Shown here: piece by piece, positions 33,802-42,935 of the stretch
How the letters are laid out: the number at the start of each line of letters is the position of its first letter
Position numbering within the stretch: position 1 is the stretch's first letter
Assembly: GCF_000421545.1 (NCBI RefSeq)
Contig: NZ_ATXF01000009.1
Span: forward strand, 62,001 to 126,000
Direction: 5' to 3'
Source: Agromyces italicus DSM 16388
GTDB taxonomy: Bacteria > Actinomycetota > Actinomycetes > Actinomycetales > Microbacteriaceae
DNA length: 64,000 nucleotides
The notes under the pieces: generated by a model
Seen by the model: only the letters and a program-made list of their open reading frames with translations
Told to the model about the DNA's origin: nothing
The model's database searches: none
Position numbers and translations under genes: made by a program

Positions 33802-36399
33802 CTACTCGGCAGCCCCGGTGCGGTGGCGACGGCGCGCCGCAACGACGAGCGCTGCGCCGAGTCCCGCGATGAGCACAGCCAGCGGTGCGAGCGCGAGCAG
33901 CCCCGCGTCGACGCCGGTCTCCGCGAGGCCGCCGGATGCGGCGGGCTCCGCCCCGGCGCCGTCGGTCTGGCCGCCGTGGCCGTCGCCGTCGCCGTCGTCG
34001 CCATCACCCGAGCCGGGCTCACCGCCCGGCACCCCGGCGTCGCCCGGCAGGGTGCCGACGCGGAGCGCGGCGGGCTGCTCGCCGTCGGCGAACCACCACA
34101 CGGCCCGGGCGGCGGCGGCCGCATCGGCGTCGGCAGTGAGCCCGGACGACGTCGCCGCGGCGCGCACCCCGGCGCCGGTCGCGCCGGCCGTCGCGGGCAT
34201 CGTCGCGAAGCCCTCGTTGTTGAGGTTCGGCATGCCTGAGGGGCGGGCGAACAGGCTGATCTCGGGAGCCCCGCCGGTGAACGCGATACGGGCCGAGCGA
34301 CCCTCGCAGCCGTCATCGCAGACGGCCCAGAGCTCGCCGAGCACCGTGTCGTAGTCGAGCGCCATGACCCCGCCGAGTCCCGGGTCGATCTCCGCGACCT
34401 GCGCGACCGAGCCGTCGGCGCCGAGCGCGTAGGCGTAGACGAAGCCGTTGTCCTCCACGGCGACGAAGAAGAGCCCGTCACCGTGGCCGGGGTAGTCGGC
34501 CGGCTCGTACGGCGCGCCGCTGTTCCGGTCGACGAGAAGGCCGGCGAGCGAGACATCCGACACCCATTCGACGGCCTCGATGCCGGTGTTCGCGGCGACC
34601 TGCGGCAGGGAGGCGGTGAGGTCCCACTCCTGGGCGGCGACCACGTCGCGGCCGGGCGCCTCGGGGTCGACGGCGAGCACGACGTTCTGGTTCACGCCCT
34701 TCCTCGAGTTGTCGCGCTCGGAGGCGAGGTAGACGCGCCCGTCGCCGTCGACCGTGATGCCCTCGGCGTCGGGGCCGGCCGCGGCCGGGGCGCCCGCGTC
34801 TCGCTGGAACCGGGCGCGCTTGCCCTCGGCCCAGCCGTCGGCGAACGAGGCGTCACCCGAGGCCGAGACGTCGAGCTTCCAGAAGGTGCCGGTGCCGTTG
34901 TCGACGGCCCAGAGCACGGTGCCGTCCGCGGTCGCCTGCGCGTCGAGGCCCGACGAGTCCTCGAGGAACATCCCGGTGTCGTCGAGCACGGTCACCTCGG
35001 CCGAGCCGGGCCATGCCTTCGCGGCGGGCTCCTCGGGTCCGCCGGGCTCGCCGGTGCCGTCGCCGCAGTTCGTCGCGCCCTTGGTGGCGGCCTTCGCATC
35101 GGCGAAGTCGCCGGTGCCGTCGGGGCAGCGCGCCCAGGTGACGGTGGCGTGCTCGGTCCAGGCGTACTCGGCGACGGTGAGGCCGCTCGCGTTGCGCACG
35201 GTCGCGACGTCCGCGCCGCCGAGCCCGAAGGCGAAGTGGCTGCCGCCGTCGAAGACGAAGAACGCCCCGGGCGCGAGCGTGGTGCCGGCCGCGAGCGGGG
35301 CGACGTCGGCCGCGTGCCCGGCGGGATCGCTGTCCATGACGGTCCAGCCCGAGAGATCGATCGGCGCCTCGCCGGTGTTCACGACCTCGACCCAGTCGGT
35401 GGCATCGCCGTTCGACTCGACCTCGTTGATCGCGAGGTCGGGCAGCACGCAGTCGTTGGCCGCACCGGGCGTGATCCGGGCGAGCGCGAAGTCGCCTGTC
35501 GCGTCGGGGCAGCGCGCGGAGCTCGCGGCCGCCTCGTCGCCGTCGATGGCCGGATGCCCCGTCCACGAGGTCTCGTCGATGAGCGTGCCGTCGGCGCCGA
35601 ACACGCGGATCGAGTCGGAGCCGCCGATGCCGATCGCGGCCTGGAACGACTGCGGGGCGCCGTTCACGTCGACGCCCTCGGTCTCGGCGTCGACGACGAG
35701 CCGCTCGCCCGCGGCGAGGCTCGCGCCGGCCGCGAAGAACCAGCGGTGGTCGTCGGAGTTGTCGCGGATCTCGACGCCTGCGAGGTCGACGGCCGCGTCG
35801 CCCGGGTTGATGAGCTCGATCCAGTCGGCGGGGCCCGAGTCGACCTCGTTGAGCACGATGGTGCCGGCTGCGGCCGGGGTCTCGCAGGTGTTCGGCGCAC
35901 CGAGGGTGAGTGCGGTGCCGTGCGCCCAGTCGCCGCCGTCGGCGCAGCGCGACCAGTCGCCGAGCGGCGCCGTTGCGGCGTAGGCGTACGAGTCGACGTC
36001 GGCGTCGGCCGCGTCGACGAGCGTGACCGTGTCGCCCTTGCCGAGTCCGAACGGGAATCCGAGCGGGGCGCCGTCCTTCTCGAGCACGAGGAACCCGCCG
36101 GCGGCGAGGCTCGTGCCCGCGGGGATCACGCCCGCCTCCTCGCGCTGGTCGTCGAAGACCTTCCAGCCCGAGAGATCCACGCTGGATGCCCCGGCGTTGA
36201 ACAGTTCGACCGAGTCGACCGCCCCGGCGACGACGTCGTCGTAGACGATCTCGTTGACGACGACGCCGGCCTCCGCGGCGGTGGCGAGGCTCGGGCTCGC
36301 GGCGACCGCGAGGCCCGAGGCCGCGACGGCGAGCGCGGCGAGCATCGCGGGCACGTGCCGGCGCGGGGTGGTGGACGGATTCGGGTGCTGCACGGGCAT
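33802..36399 (-). CDS. Lamin-tail-domain wall-anchored protein with phytase/esterase-like propeller (LAETG)
   Basis: An 865-residue secreted protein. Signal peptide at residues 1-42 (RRHVPAMLAALAVAASGLAV...TAAEA). Three lamin-tail (LTD) domains follow: VVVNEIVYDDVVAGAVDSVE, TIVLNEVDSGPADWIELINP and LAINEVESNGDATDWVEVVN, each with DLSGW/DLAGV. Residues about 430-760 resemble an esterase-like beta-propeller (SSGLDAQATADGTVLWAVDNG, DAEGITVDGDGRVYLASERD). A Gly/Asp-rich stalk, LAETG, a hydrophobic span and RRRHR complete a sortase signal. LTD proteins are often secreted nucleases or phosphoesterases; the substrate is unknown. ATG 36399 has AGGAGC upstream. Confidence 0.85.
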   Translation of the reverse strand: MPVQHPNPSTTPRRHVPAMLAALAVAASGLAVAASPSLATAAEAGVVVNEIVYDDVVAGAVDSVELFNAGASSVDLSGWKVFDDQREEAGVIPAGTSLAAGGFLVLEKDGAPLGFPFGLGKGDTVTLVDAADADVDSYAYAATAPLGDWSRCADGGDWAHGTALTLGAPNTCETPAAAGTIVLNEVDSGPADWIELINPGDAAVDLAGVEIRDNSDDHRWFFAAGASLAAGERLVVDAETEGVDVNGAPQSFQAAIGIGGSDSIRVFGADGTLIDETSWTGHPAIDGDEAAASSARCPDATGDFALARITPGAANDCVLPDLAINEVESNGDATDWVEVVNTGEAPIDLSGWTVMDSDPAGHAADVAPLAAGTTLAPGAFFVFDGGSHFAFGLGGADVATVRNASGLTVAEYAWTEHATVTWARCPDGTGDFADAKAATKGATNCGDGTGEPGGPEEPAAKAWPGSAEVTVLDDTGMFLEDSSGLDAQATADGTVLWAVDNGTGTFWKLDVSASGDASFADGWAEGKRARFQRDAGAPAAAGPDAEGITVDGDGRVYLASERDNSRKGVNQNVVLAVDPEAPGRDVVAAQEWDLTASLPQVAANTGIEAVEWVSDVSLAGLLVDRNSGAPYEPADYPGHGDGLFFVAVEDNGFVYAYALGADGSVAQVAEIDPGLGGVMALDYDTVLGELWAVCDDGCEGRSARIAFTGGAPEISLFARPSGMPNLNNEGFATMPATAGATGAGVRAAATSSGLTADADAAAAARAVWWFADGEQPAALRVGTLPGDAGVPGGEPGSGDGDDGDGDGHGGQTDGAGAEPAASGGLAETGVDAGLLALAPLAVLIAGLGAALVVAARRRHRTGAAE

Positions 36400-36573
36400 G
36401 CTGGCGCTCCTGACGCGGGCGGGTGCGGGGTCGGGAGCCACTCGACCGGGCCTCGGTGACGCGAATCCCACGCGCGGGTGAACGGACGGTGTCGGGCGGC
36501 TGTCCGAACCCGGTCGCGGACGCGCACCGTCACGCGGTTCGCCCCGGCCGCGGGGTCGGGCGAGGATGGAACC

Positions 36574-37827
36574 ATGCAGATGATCGTCATCGGCGCCGGC
36601 GCCTGGGGGCTGCCCGCGGCCGCCGAGCTCGCCGAACGCGGACACCGGGTCACCCTCGTCGACCGGTACGGGCCCGCGAACCCGCTGTCGTCGTCGCACG
36701 GTCCGACCCGCATCTGGCGGCTCGCCGATCCTGACCCTGCGAAGATCACGATGACCCGGCAGAGCCTCGCCGCGATGGAGCGGCTCTCGCGGATCGCGGG
36801 CGAACCGGTGTTCCTGCGGCGCGGCCTCGTGTGGCGCGACTCGGCCTCGGCGCTCGACGCCTTCGAGTGGGCACTCGCGATGGAAGGCATCCCCCATCTG
36901 CGGCTGGCCGCCGACCGGGTCGGCTCGCGGTTCCCCGGGCTCGTGCCCGACGGGCGCGGCGCGATCTTCACCTCCGAGGCGGGCCCGGTGCTCGCCGAGG
37001 TCTCGCTGCGGGCGCAGCTGTTGCGCTTCGAACGGGCGGGCGGCACGCTGCGCATCGCGCACGTCGTCGACGTCGAGGCGCCTGTGCCTACGGAGGCCGG
37101 CACGGGCGACGGCCCGCACCGGGTGCATCTGGCCGGCGGTGAGACGCTCGAGGCCGATGCGCTCGTCGTCGCGGCCGGCCCCGGGGCATCCGCCCTGCTC
37201 GAGCGTCTCGGGCTCGACGTGCCGCTGCGCCCGCACCTCGAGCAGGTCGTGCACGTCGCCGACCCGGCTCAGCCGTTCGACGAGCTGCCCGACCTCATCG
37301 ACATCGCGAGCGGCGACCGGCCGACGCTGTACGCCATGACGACGCCGGGGGTGGGCTTCAAGCTCGGACTCGACGCGCCGCTGCGCGACGCCGAGTGGGG
37401 CGTCGACGACGACCGCACGCCCGACGCCGCGCGCACCGCGTTGCTGCTCGACTACGCGCGCACCGAGCTCGGCATGCGCGGGGCCGAGGTCGTCGACGCG
37501 AAGGTCTGCAGCTGGACGGACTCCCCCGACGGCCGCTTCGTCATCGGCACCCCGCTGCCCGGCGTCACCGTCGCGTGCGGCGACTCGGGCGAGGGCTTCA
37601 AGTTCTCGGCGCTCATGGGCCTGGTGCTCGCCGACCTCGCCGAGGGGGTCACGCCCTCGGTCGACCTCGAGCCGTTCCGCTTCGACCGTTTCTCGGGCGG
37701 CGGGGCCGGTGCCGGGAGTGGGGCGACCGCCGCGCGGGCCTCGCGCGCCGCGCTCGCCGCTCCGACCTCGCTCGGCGCGCTCGCCGCTCCGACCTCGCTC
37801 GGCGGAACGCCGGAAGCATCCGCCTGA
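36574..37827 (+). CDS. FAD-dependent amine oxidase, monomeric sarcosine / N-methyltryptophan oxidase type
   Basis: A 417-residue flavoenzyme: dinucleotide fold IVIGAGAWGLPAAAELAERG, SSSHGPTRIWRLAD (flavin-stacking arginine), EAGPVLAEVSLRAQ, and KVCSWTDSPDGRFVIG, in which the cysteine corresponds to the one that holds FAD covalently in monomeric sarcosine oxidase; VACGDSGEGFKFS closes the flavin site. It oxidises a secondary amine or N-methyl amino acid to give hydrogen peroxide. The last 36 residues are an Ala/Gly-rich tail with a perfect 27-nt tandem duplication (AAPTSLG twice). GAGGAT-N6-ATG predicts leaderless initiation. Confidence 0.85.
   Translation: MQMIVIGAGAWGLPAAAELAERGHRVTLVDRYGPANPLSSSHGPTRIWRLADPDPAKITMTRQSLAAMERLSRIAGEPVFLRRGLVWRDSASALDAFEWALAMEGIPHLRLAADRVGSRFPGLVPDGRGAIFTSEAGPVLAEVSLRAQLLRFERAGGTLRIAHVVDVEAPVPTEAGTGDGPHRVHLAGGETLEADALVVAAGPGASALLERLGLDVPLRPHLEQVVHVADPAQPFDELPDLIDIASGDRPTLYAMTTPGVGFKLGLDAPLRDAEWGVDDDRTPDAARTALLLDYARTELGMRGAEVVDAKVCSWTDSPDGRFVIGTPLPGVTVACGDSGEGFKFSALMGLVLADLAEGVTPSVDLEPFRFDRFSGGGAGAGSGATAARASRAALAAPTSLGALAAPTSLGGTPEASA
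37751..37804 (+). repeat. 27-nt in-frame tandem duplication at the 3' end of the flavoenzyme gene
   Basis: Units 37751-37777 and 37778-37804 are identical and encode AAPTSLG-type repeats in the tail. Confidence 0.9.
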
Positions 37828-38117
37828 CGCCACGGACCACCGCCCGCCCGAGGTGCCCGGCGCACGCGAGCACGCCACGACTTCGGCGATCACCACGAAA
37901 TCGGAGCGCTGGCGCCGAATCGTCCGAAGACGTGGCGATCGCCGAGGCTGCGGCGGCGGCGGGCGGCGGGCGGCGGCGGGCGGCGGGCGGCGGCGGGCGG
38001 GCGGCGGGCGGCGGCGGCGGGCGGCGGGCGGCGGGTGGCGGCGGGCGGGCGGCGGGCGGCGGCGGGCGGCGGCAGTGCGCGAGCGCTCCGCGAGAGCGCG
38101 TGTCGCGAACACAACAC
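37828..38117. repeat. Intergenic region: palindromic element copy B and a G-rich array
   Basis: No gene is seen. 37884-37943 is related to the element at 27603 (cGATCaCCAC...TCGGA...TCCGA...GTGGCGATC). 37951-38073 is about 120 bp of GGCGGGC-type units, almost pure G and C on the plus strand with a single T at 38036, giving many GGG runs that could fold as G-quadruplexes. The ABC-F promoter starts just downstream. Confidence 0.8.
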
Positions 38118-38147
38118 TTGACACGACCCGGCCCCGCGCACTAGCGT
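38118..38147 (+). promoter_or_regulatory. Promoter of the ABC-F resistance-type gene
   Basis: TTGACA (38118-38123), 18-bp spacer, TAGCGT (38142-38147). The predicted start is within a few bases of the ATG of a 7-codon leader peptide, leaving a leader of about 220 nt before the ABC-F start. Confidence 0.7.
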
Positions 38148-38156
38148 CACTCGGCA

Positions 38157-38180
38157 ATGGGTACGCTGATTCACTCCTGA
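38157..38180 (+). CDS. Leader peptide MGTLIHS, predicted attenuation ORF
   Basis: ATG to TGA, seven codons, beginning about ten bases after the -10 hexamer, so it is translated from the extreme 5' end of the message. Short leader peptides of this kind precede antibiotic-inducible ABC-F and erm genes, where drug-stalled ribosomes alter downstream folding. Candidate stems follow: GCCGTG (38188-38193) with CACGGC (38207-38212), and GTGG/CCAC plus AGC/GCT pairing over 38181-38209. Confidence 0.6.
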   Translation: MGTLIHS

Positions 38181-38375
38181 GTGGTGAGCCGTGTCGAGCC
38201 TCGCTCCACGGCGCATCGACCGCAGCCGGCACTGACCGGCGCTGATCGACGCGCAACCGACCACTGATCATTCGGCCCGCTGCCGCCGACGCTCGCGCGC
38301 ACCCACGGTGTTCGCCGACGAGCTCGACCGGCGCTCGCGTCGTCCGCGAACCCGGGCCGGGGAAGGAGCTCTCTC

Positions 38376-40007
38376 ATGTACCCGACCAGCCAACTCTCAT
38401 TGCACTCCGTGACCAAGCGCTTCGGCGACCGCATCGTGCTCGACCGCGTGGAGCTTTCGCTCCGGCCGGGCGAGCGCGTCGGCGTCATCGGCGACAACGG
38501 CTCGGGCAAGTCGACGCTGCTGCGCCTGATCGGCGGCGCGCTGAGCCCCGATGCCGGCGAGCTGATCGCCCGTTTCGCCGGCGGCGTCGGCACCCACGAC
38601 CAGGTGCTCGAGCTGCCCGCCGGAGCGACCGTTCGCGACGCGATCGACGCCTGCTCCGCGGAGCTGCGTGCCCTCGAGCGTGCGATGCACACCGCAGAAC
38701 GGGGGCTCGCGGGGATCGACGAGGCCGAGCTCGACGACGCCCTCGCCGAGTACGCGGCACTCACCGCGAGGTTCGAGGCTCGCGACGGCTACGGTGCGCC
38801 CGCCCGGCTCGACGCCTCGATCGAGGCGCTCGGTGTCGGCGGCCTCGATCGCGCTCGCGCGTGGCAGACGCTCTCGGGCGGTGAGCGCTCGCGCGTCGCG
38901 CTCGCGGCGACCGTCGCGTCGAACCCCGAACTGCTGCTGCTCGACGAGCCGAGCAACGACCTCGACGACGACGCGTGGCGCTGGCTCGTCGAGCGCCTGC
39001 GCGCCCACGACGGCACGGTCGTGGTGGTCACGCACGACCGGGCGTTCCTGCAAGCGCTCACGCAGGTGACCTGGGAGGTCGACGCCGCCTCGGTCGCCCG
39101 CTACGGCGACGGCTACCAGGGCTACCTCGTCGCGAAGGCGAACGAACGCGAACGGCGCCGATTCGCCTACGAGACGTGGAAGGCCGAGCTCGCGCGCAAC
39201 CGCGGACTCGTCGCGGCGAACGCCGGGCGGCTCGCCGCGATCCCGCGGAAACTCGACAAGGCGGGCATGGGCACGGGTGCGTTCACGCCCCGCGGTCGCG
39301 ACCACGGGGCGATGGGCCGCATCCGCAACGCCAAGGCACGGATGTCACGGCTGCTCGCCGAGCCGGTCGCGGCCCCGCCGAAACCGCTCTCGTTCCGGGC
39401 GTTCGACCTGGCGCGCACACCCGGCGACGAGGCCGCAGACACCCCCGCCGCCGCCCCGCTCCTCGTGCTCTCGGGAGTGCGAGTGGCCGGGGCATCCGTC
39501 GACGATCTCGTGCTCGCGCCCGGCGGGCGCCTCCTCATCACCGGCCGCAACGGCATCGGGAAGACGAGCCTGCTGCGGGTCATCACCGGAGAGCTGCGTG
39601 CCGACGCCGGAACCGTGCGGGCGACGCCGCGCATCGGGCACCTGCGCCAGCAGAGCGCGATCCCGCCGAGCCGCCGCACCCTGCTCGAGGCGTACGCGGC
39701 GGGCATCCGCGAGGATCTGACCACTGCGGAGGGGCGGCTCATGCCGCTCGGACTGTTCCACCCGCGCGATCTCGCGGTGCCGGTCGGCGCCCTGTCGTAC
39801 GGGCAGCGGCGACGGCTCGAACTCGCGCTCCTCGTGAGCGAGCCGCACGAGTTGCTGCTGCTCGACGAACCCACGAACCACCTCTCGCCCGACCTCGTCG
39901 AGGATCTCGAGGGGGCGCTCGAGACGTTCACGGGTGCGGTCGTGCTCGTCTCGCACGACCGGCTGCTGCGCGAGCGGTTCGGCGGCGAGCGGCTCGATCT
40001 GGGGTGA
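38376..40007 (+). CDS. ABC-F ATPase, antibiotic-resistance (ribosomal protection) type
   Basis: A 543-residue protein with two ABC domains and no membrane part. Domain 1: [39 protein letters not shown]; domain 2: [39 protein letters not shown]. The linker between them (about residues 240-330, rich in Arg/Lys: [20 protein letters not shown]) is the ribosome-probing P-site motif. This layout fits macrolide/lincosamide/pleuromutilin protection proteins such as those of Streptomyces rather than housekeeping EttA; drug range is unknown. GGAAGGAG supports the ATG at 38376. A long leader with a 7-codon peptide suggests drug-dependent induction. Confidence 0.85.
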   Translation: MYPTSQLSLHSVTKRFGDRIVLDRVELSLRPGERVGVIGDNGSGKSTLLRLIGGALSPDAGELIARFAGGVGTHDQVLELPAGATVRDAIDACSAELRALERAMHTAERGLAGIDEAELDDALAEYAALTARFEARDGYGAPARLDASIEALGVGGLDRARAWQTLSGGERSRVALAATVASNPELLLLDEPSNDLDDDAWRWLVERLRAHDGTVVVVTHDRAFLQALTQVTWEVDAASVARYGDGYQGYLVAKANERERRRFAYETWKAELARNRGLVAANAGRLAAIPRKLDKAGMGTGAFTPRGRDHGAMGRIRNAKARMSRLLAEPVAAPPKPLSFRAFDLARTPGDEAADTPAAAPLLVLSGVRVAGASVDDLVLAPGGRLLITGRNGIGKTSLLRVITGELRADAGTVRATPRIGHLRQQSAIPPSRRTLLEAYAAGIREDLTTAEGRLMPLGLFHPRDLAVPVGALSYGQRRRLELALLVSEPHELLLLDEPTNHLSPDLVEDLEGALETFTGAVVLVSHDRLLRERFGGERLDLG

Positions 40008-40141
40008 GCGGCCGAGGCGCCCGAGGCTCCGGACGCCTGGGCACAGGCGAACCCGTCGGGGTCGACGAATGGAGCGGCGGGAGCCCGTGGCATCCGCGGC
40101 CACGTCGCCGTTGGAGTAGCGCCCGACGAGCGGGGCCGCCC

Positions 40142-41569
40142 TCAGCCCCGACCGCGGCGCTGGGCCCGCCTCGCCCGCTTCGCGCGAGCGCGCTGCTCGG
40201 CCGCGTCGCGCACTGCGATCGAGGCGGCGTCGGGATCGCCGGGCGACAGCACGGCGCGAAGCACGTTGCGTTCGCGCGCGGCGCTCCGCAGGTCGGCCAG
40301 GCCGACGAGCGCCGCCACGACGGGTGCCGCGACAGCGACGGCGAGTGCGATCGCAACGGCCACGCCCCCGAGGGGCAGTTCGGGGTCGACGAGTGCCGCG
40401 AGCACCACGAAGGCGGCGAAGGGCGCGAACACCGCCACGATGAGGCGCGAGGTCCATAACCCGGCGCGCGGCCCGAGCAGCATCGACTCGGCCACCTCGC
40501 CCGGCACCCGCCGCGGTCGTCCGTCGGCGACCCACCGCATCGCGCCCACCTCGACGCGTCGCATCAGCACGAGCCGGACGACGACGAGGGCGGCGGTGAC
40601 CACCATCGCGCAGGCGATCGCGACGCCGCCCCAGAGGCTCAGCCCGTCGATCAAGCGTTCGATCGGGTCGTCGAAGTAGCGCTCATCGCAACGGCGGCAC
40701 GGCTGACGCAGCCACACCGAGACGAACCAGATCGCGACCGCCGCCCCGAGCGCGCAGGCGGCGACGACGATCGCGCGATCGATCCGCCGCGTGAAGGTCG
40801 GCAGCAGCTGCGGCGGCGGTTCGATCGCGGTGGATGCCTCGCGGCGACGCTGCTCCGAAAGGTCCGCGACGGTGACGGTGTCGGCCCACCCCGCCTCGAG
40901 CACCGCCCGACGATATTCCTGCCGCTCCTCGACGCTGACGAGCGACGATCGAACGACCAGCCACCCGAGCACCGCGACGAGGCTCACCCCGATGATCGTC
41001 CACACGATCGGGGTGCGGCCTTCGTCGTCGATCAGCGCGAAGAGCAGGCAGAACCCGCCGACGGCCATCGCGATCACGGCGACGACGAGCGCGGCACGGC
41101 GGACGTGGCGCGCGGGTAGGATCGCGAGCCGCGCGCGGTGCACCGACGACGGCACCTGCCCCGGCTCGGCGCTCGCGTGGCGCTCGAGCAGCCGCAGGGC
41201 CGCCGCGACGTCGAGGGCGCCGAGCAGCGGGATGGTGATCGCCAGTGCGGCCGCGAGTCCGAACAGTGGGAGCACCGTCGCACGCAGGAACGCTTCGACG
41301 TCGAGCTCGTGGGAGAGCTGCCAGAGGGCCTCGTCGCCGACGATCGCGGCGATGAGCAGCGCCGCCCAGCTCGCGCCGGTGCCGACGGCGAGCGCGATCG
41401 ACAGGCCGACCGCCGTTCGCCAGAATGCCGAGTCCGCCGTCTCGGGCACCTCGACGAAGCGGAGCTCCGCCAGCTCGCGCTCGGCGCGGGAGCGCGCCGC
41501 ACGCCGTCGCTCGGTGCGGGCCGCGCGCCCCGAGCGGGCGCGATCATCGCGTTCGTCCGTGCCCGCCAT
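40142..41569 (-). CDS. Polytopic membrane protein of unknown function
   Basis: A 475-residue protein with about eight hydrophobic spans grouped in pairs (around residues 53-75, 97-120, 162-185, 190-207, 272-295, 318-340, 378-400, 405-430). A basic N-terminus (RRRAARSRAERE) and a C-terminal basic tail (RARAKRARRAQRRGRG) are cytoplasmic. A CxxC pair in RQPCRRCDERYF lies in an external loop. No transporter or enzyme family is recognised. It stands alone between the ABC-F and MarR genes. Confidence 0.65.
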   Translation of the reverse strand: MAGTDERDDRARSGRAARTERRRAARSRAERELAELRFVEVPETADSAFWRTAVGLSIALAVGTGASWAALLIAAIVGDEALWQLSHELDVEAFLRATVLPLFGLAAALAITIPLLGALDVAAALRLLERHASAEPGQVPSSVHRARLAILPARHVRRAALVVAVIAMAVGGFCLLFALIDDEGRTPIVWTIIGVSLVAVLGWLVVRSSLVSVEERQEYRRAVLEAGWADTVTVADLSEQRRREASTAIEPPPQLLPTFTRRIDRAIVVAACALGAAVAIWFVSVWLRQPCRRCDERYFDDPIERLIDGLSLWGGVAIACAMVVTAALVVVRLVLMRRVEVGAMRWVADGRPRRVPGEVAESMLLGPRAGLWTSRLIVAVFAPFAAFVVLAALVDPELPLGGVAVAIALAVAVAAPVVAALVGLADLRSAARERNVLRAVLSPGDPDAASIAVRDAAEQRARAKRARRAQRRGRG

Positions 41570-41661
41570 CGCCTTAGGCCTCCCGCGCGGCGAACTCGCC
41601 GTCGACGAGCGCCGCGGTCGACCGGCGGGGGCTTGCAGGCGTGGCGTGCATCCGGGACAGG

Positions 41662-42114
41662 CTATCGCCTGCGGATCGGGGCGTCGGGGTCGATCGCGGC
41701 GAGTGCCGTCTCGAGAGCCTCGGCGAGCGCGCGCACGCCGTCGGCACCGACCGGCGCGAACTCGTGATCGATCGCCGGCAGGTACGCTCGCGCCCCGGCG
41801 AGGAAGCGGCGACGACCGTCGGCGGTGAGCACCGCGTAGGCCGAGCGCCCGTCGTCGGGGTTCGCCTCGCGGGCGACGAGCCCCGCGGCGACGAGCTCGT
41901 CGACGAGCCGGCTCACCCGGGTGCGACTGAGCACGACGCGCTCCCCCAGCTGGCCCATCGTGAGCGGGCCGCCCTCGTCGTGCAGTTCGAGCAGCACGTC
42001 GTACCAGCTGAGCGGCAGGCCGCCCTCGTTCGCGACCGCCCGCTCGAGGCGCGGCAGCACGGCGGCGTGCAGCCGCAAGAGAGACTCCCAGGCGCGTTCG
42101 GCATCACTCGGCAT
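41662..42114 (-). CDS. MarR-family transcriptional regulator
   Basis: A 150-residue winged-helix protein: LSWYDVLLELHDEGGPLTMGQLGERVVLSRTRVSRLVDELVAAGLV split over the recognition helix and wing, then REANPDDGRSAYAVLTADG. TAGGGT-N6-ATG predicts a leaderless start. It is divergent from an FMN azoreductase, the classic arrangement of electrophile- or quinone-sensing MarR proteins; no cysteine is present, so a direct ligand rather than thiol oxidation is likely. Operator-like GTGCGCAC palindromes lie in the intergenic region. Confidence 0.9.
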   Translation of the reverse strand: MPSDAERAWESLLRLHAAVLPRLERAVANEGGLPLSWYDVLLELHDEGGPLTMGQLGERVVLSRTRVSRLVDELVAAGLVAREANPDDGRSAYAVLTADGRRRFLAGARAYLPAIDHEFAPVGADGVRALAEALETALAAIDPDAPIRRR

Positions 42115-42134
42115 GCTCCGACCCTATCAGTTGC

Positions 42135-42190
42135 GTGCGTGCGCACACATATGCAAGGCTCGCTCTCGACCATTTATGTGCGCCTGCACA
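42135..42190. promoter_or_regulatory. Candidate MarR operators
   Basis: GTGCGTGCGCACAC (42135-42148, core palindrome GTGCGCAC) and TGTGC-gcct-GCACA (42177-42190) share TGTG/GCACA half-sites; the second overlaps the expected transcription start of the azoreductase gene, the first the -10 side of the regulator gene. Confidence 0.65.
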
Positions 42191-42209
42191 CACTTGAAGG
42201 GACCGAGCC

Positions 42210-42863
42210 ATGACCACGCTCCTGCACATCTCCGCCTCCCCGCGCGGCGAGGCCTCGCACTCGCTCGCGATCGCCACGAGCTTCGTCGAGTCGTTCGAAC
42301 AGGCGTTGCCCGAGGCATCCGTCGAGCACTGGAACCTCTGGGACGGATCGCTGCCCGCCTTCGGGCCCGACGGGGCCGGCGCCAAGATGCGCGTATTCGC
42401 CGGCGAGGAGCCCGTTGGTGCGGAGGAGATCGCCTGGCACCGCGCCCGCCTCGCGTTCGAGCGATTCGCCGCCGCCGACCTCTACCTGTTCAGCCTGCCG
42501 ATGTGGAACTCGGGCGTGCCCTACATCGCGAAGCAGTTCATCGACGTCGTGAGCCAGCCCGGCTGGGTATTCGGCTTCGACGGCGAGACCGGGTACTCGG
42601 GCCTGCTCGAGGGCAAGCGCGCCGCGGTCGTCTACACGAGCGCCGTCTATGGAGAGGGTCGCCCGACGGCCTTCGGCGACGACTTCCAGCGTCCGTTCTT
42701 CGAGGGCTGGCTGCACTGGGCCGGCGTCGACGAGATCGACTCGATCGAGTTCCGACCGAACCTCGCGACGGCCGACCCGGAGCCGGGCCGACTCGCCGCC
42801 CTCGCCGAGGCACGGCGCCTCGGTGCCGACTTCGCGCGCGACGCGCGGGCCACGGCGGCCTGA
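42210..42863 (+). CDS. azoR: FMN-dependent NADH-azoreductase
   Basis: A 217-residue flavodoxin-fold quinone/azo reductase: phosphate loop ISASPRGEASHS, PMWNSGVPYIAKQFIDVVSQPGWVFGF split by the flavin ring contact, and YTSAVYGEG. It reduces quinones or azo compounds with NADH and FMN, in the cytosol, limiting redox cycling. GAAGGGA lies upstream of the ATG. Regulation by the divergent MarR is expected from gene order and shared palindromes. Confidence 0.9.
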   Translation: MTTLLHISASPRGEASHSLAIATSFVESFEQALPEASVEHWNLWDGSLPAFGPDGAGAKMRVFAGEEPVGAEEIAWHRARLAFERFAAADLYLFSLPMWNSGVPYIAKQFIDVVSQPGWVFGFDGETGYSGLLEGKRAAVVYTSAVYGEGRPTAFGDDFQRPFFEGWLHWAGVDEIDSIEFRPNLATADPEPGRLAALAEARRLGADFARDARATAA

Positions 42864-42935
42864 CGGCGCCCGGGCCGGCGATTCGGGGGGTTCTCCCGAT
42901 ACCGCCCACCCGCCGGCATCGGCTTGGCTCGAGAC

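Noticed and set aside
33802..38271. A 1489-codon open frame running from the wall-anchored protein through 36400-38271
   Set aside because: The frame upstream of 36399 is antisense to the flavoenzyme and through the G-rich array; a signal peptide and ribosome binding site place the true start at 36399.
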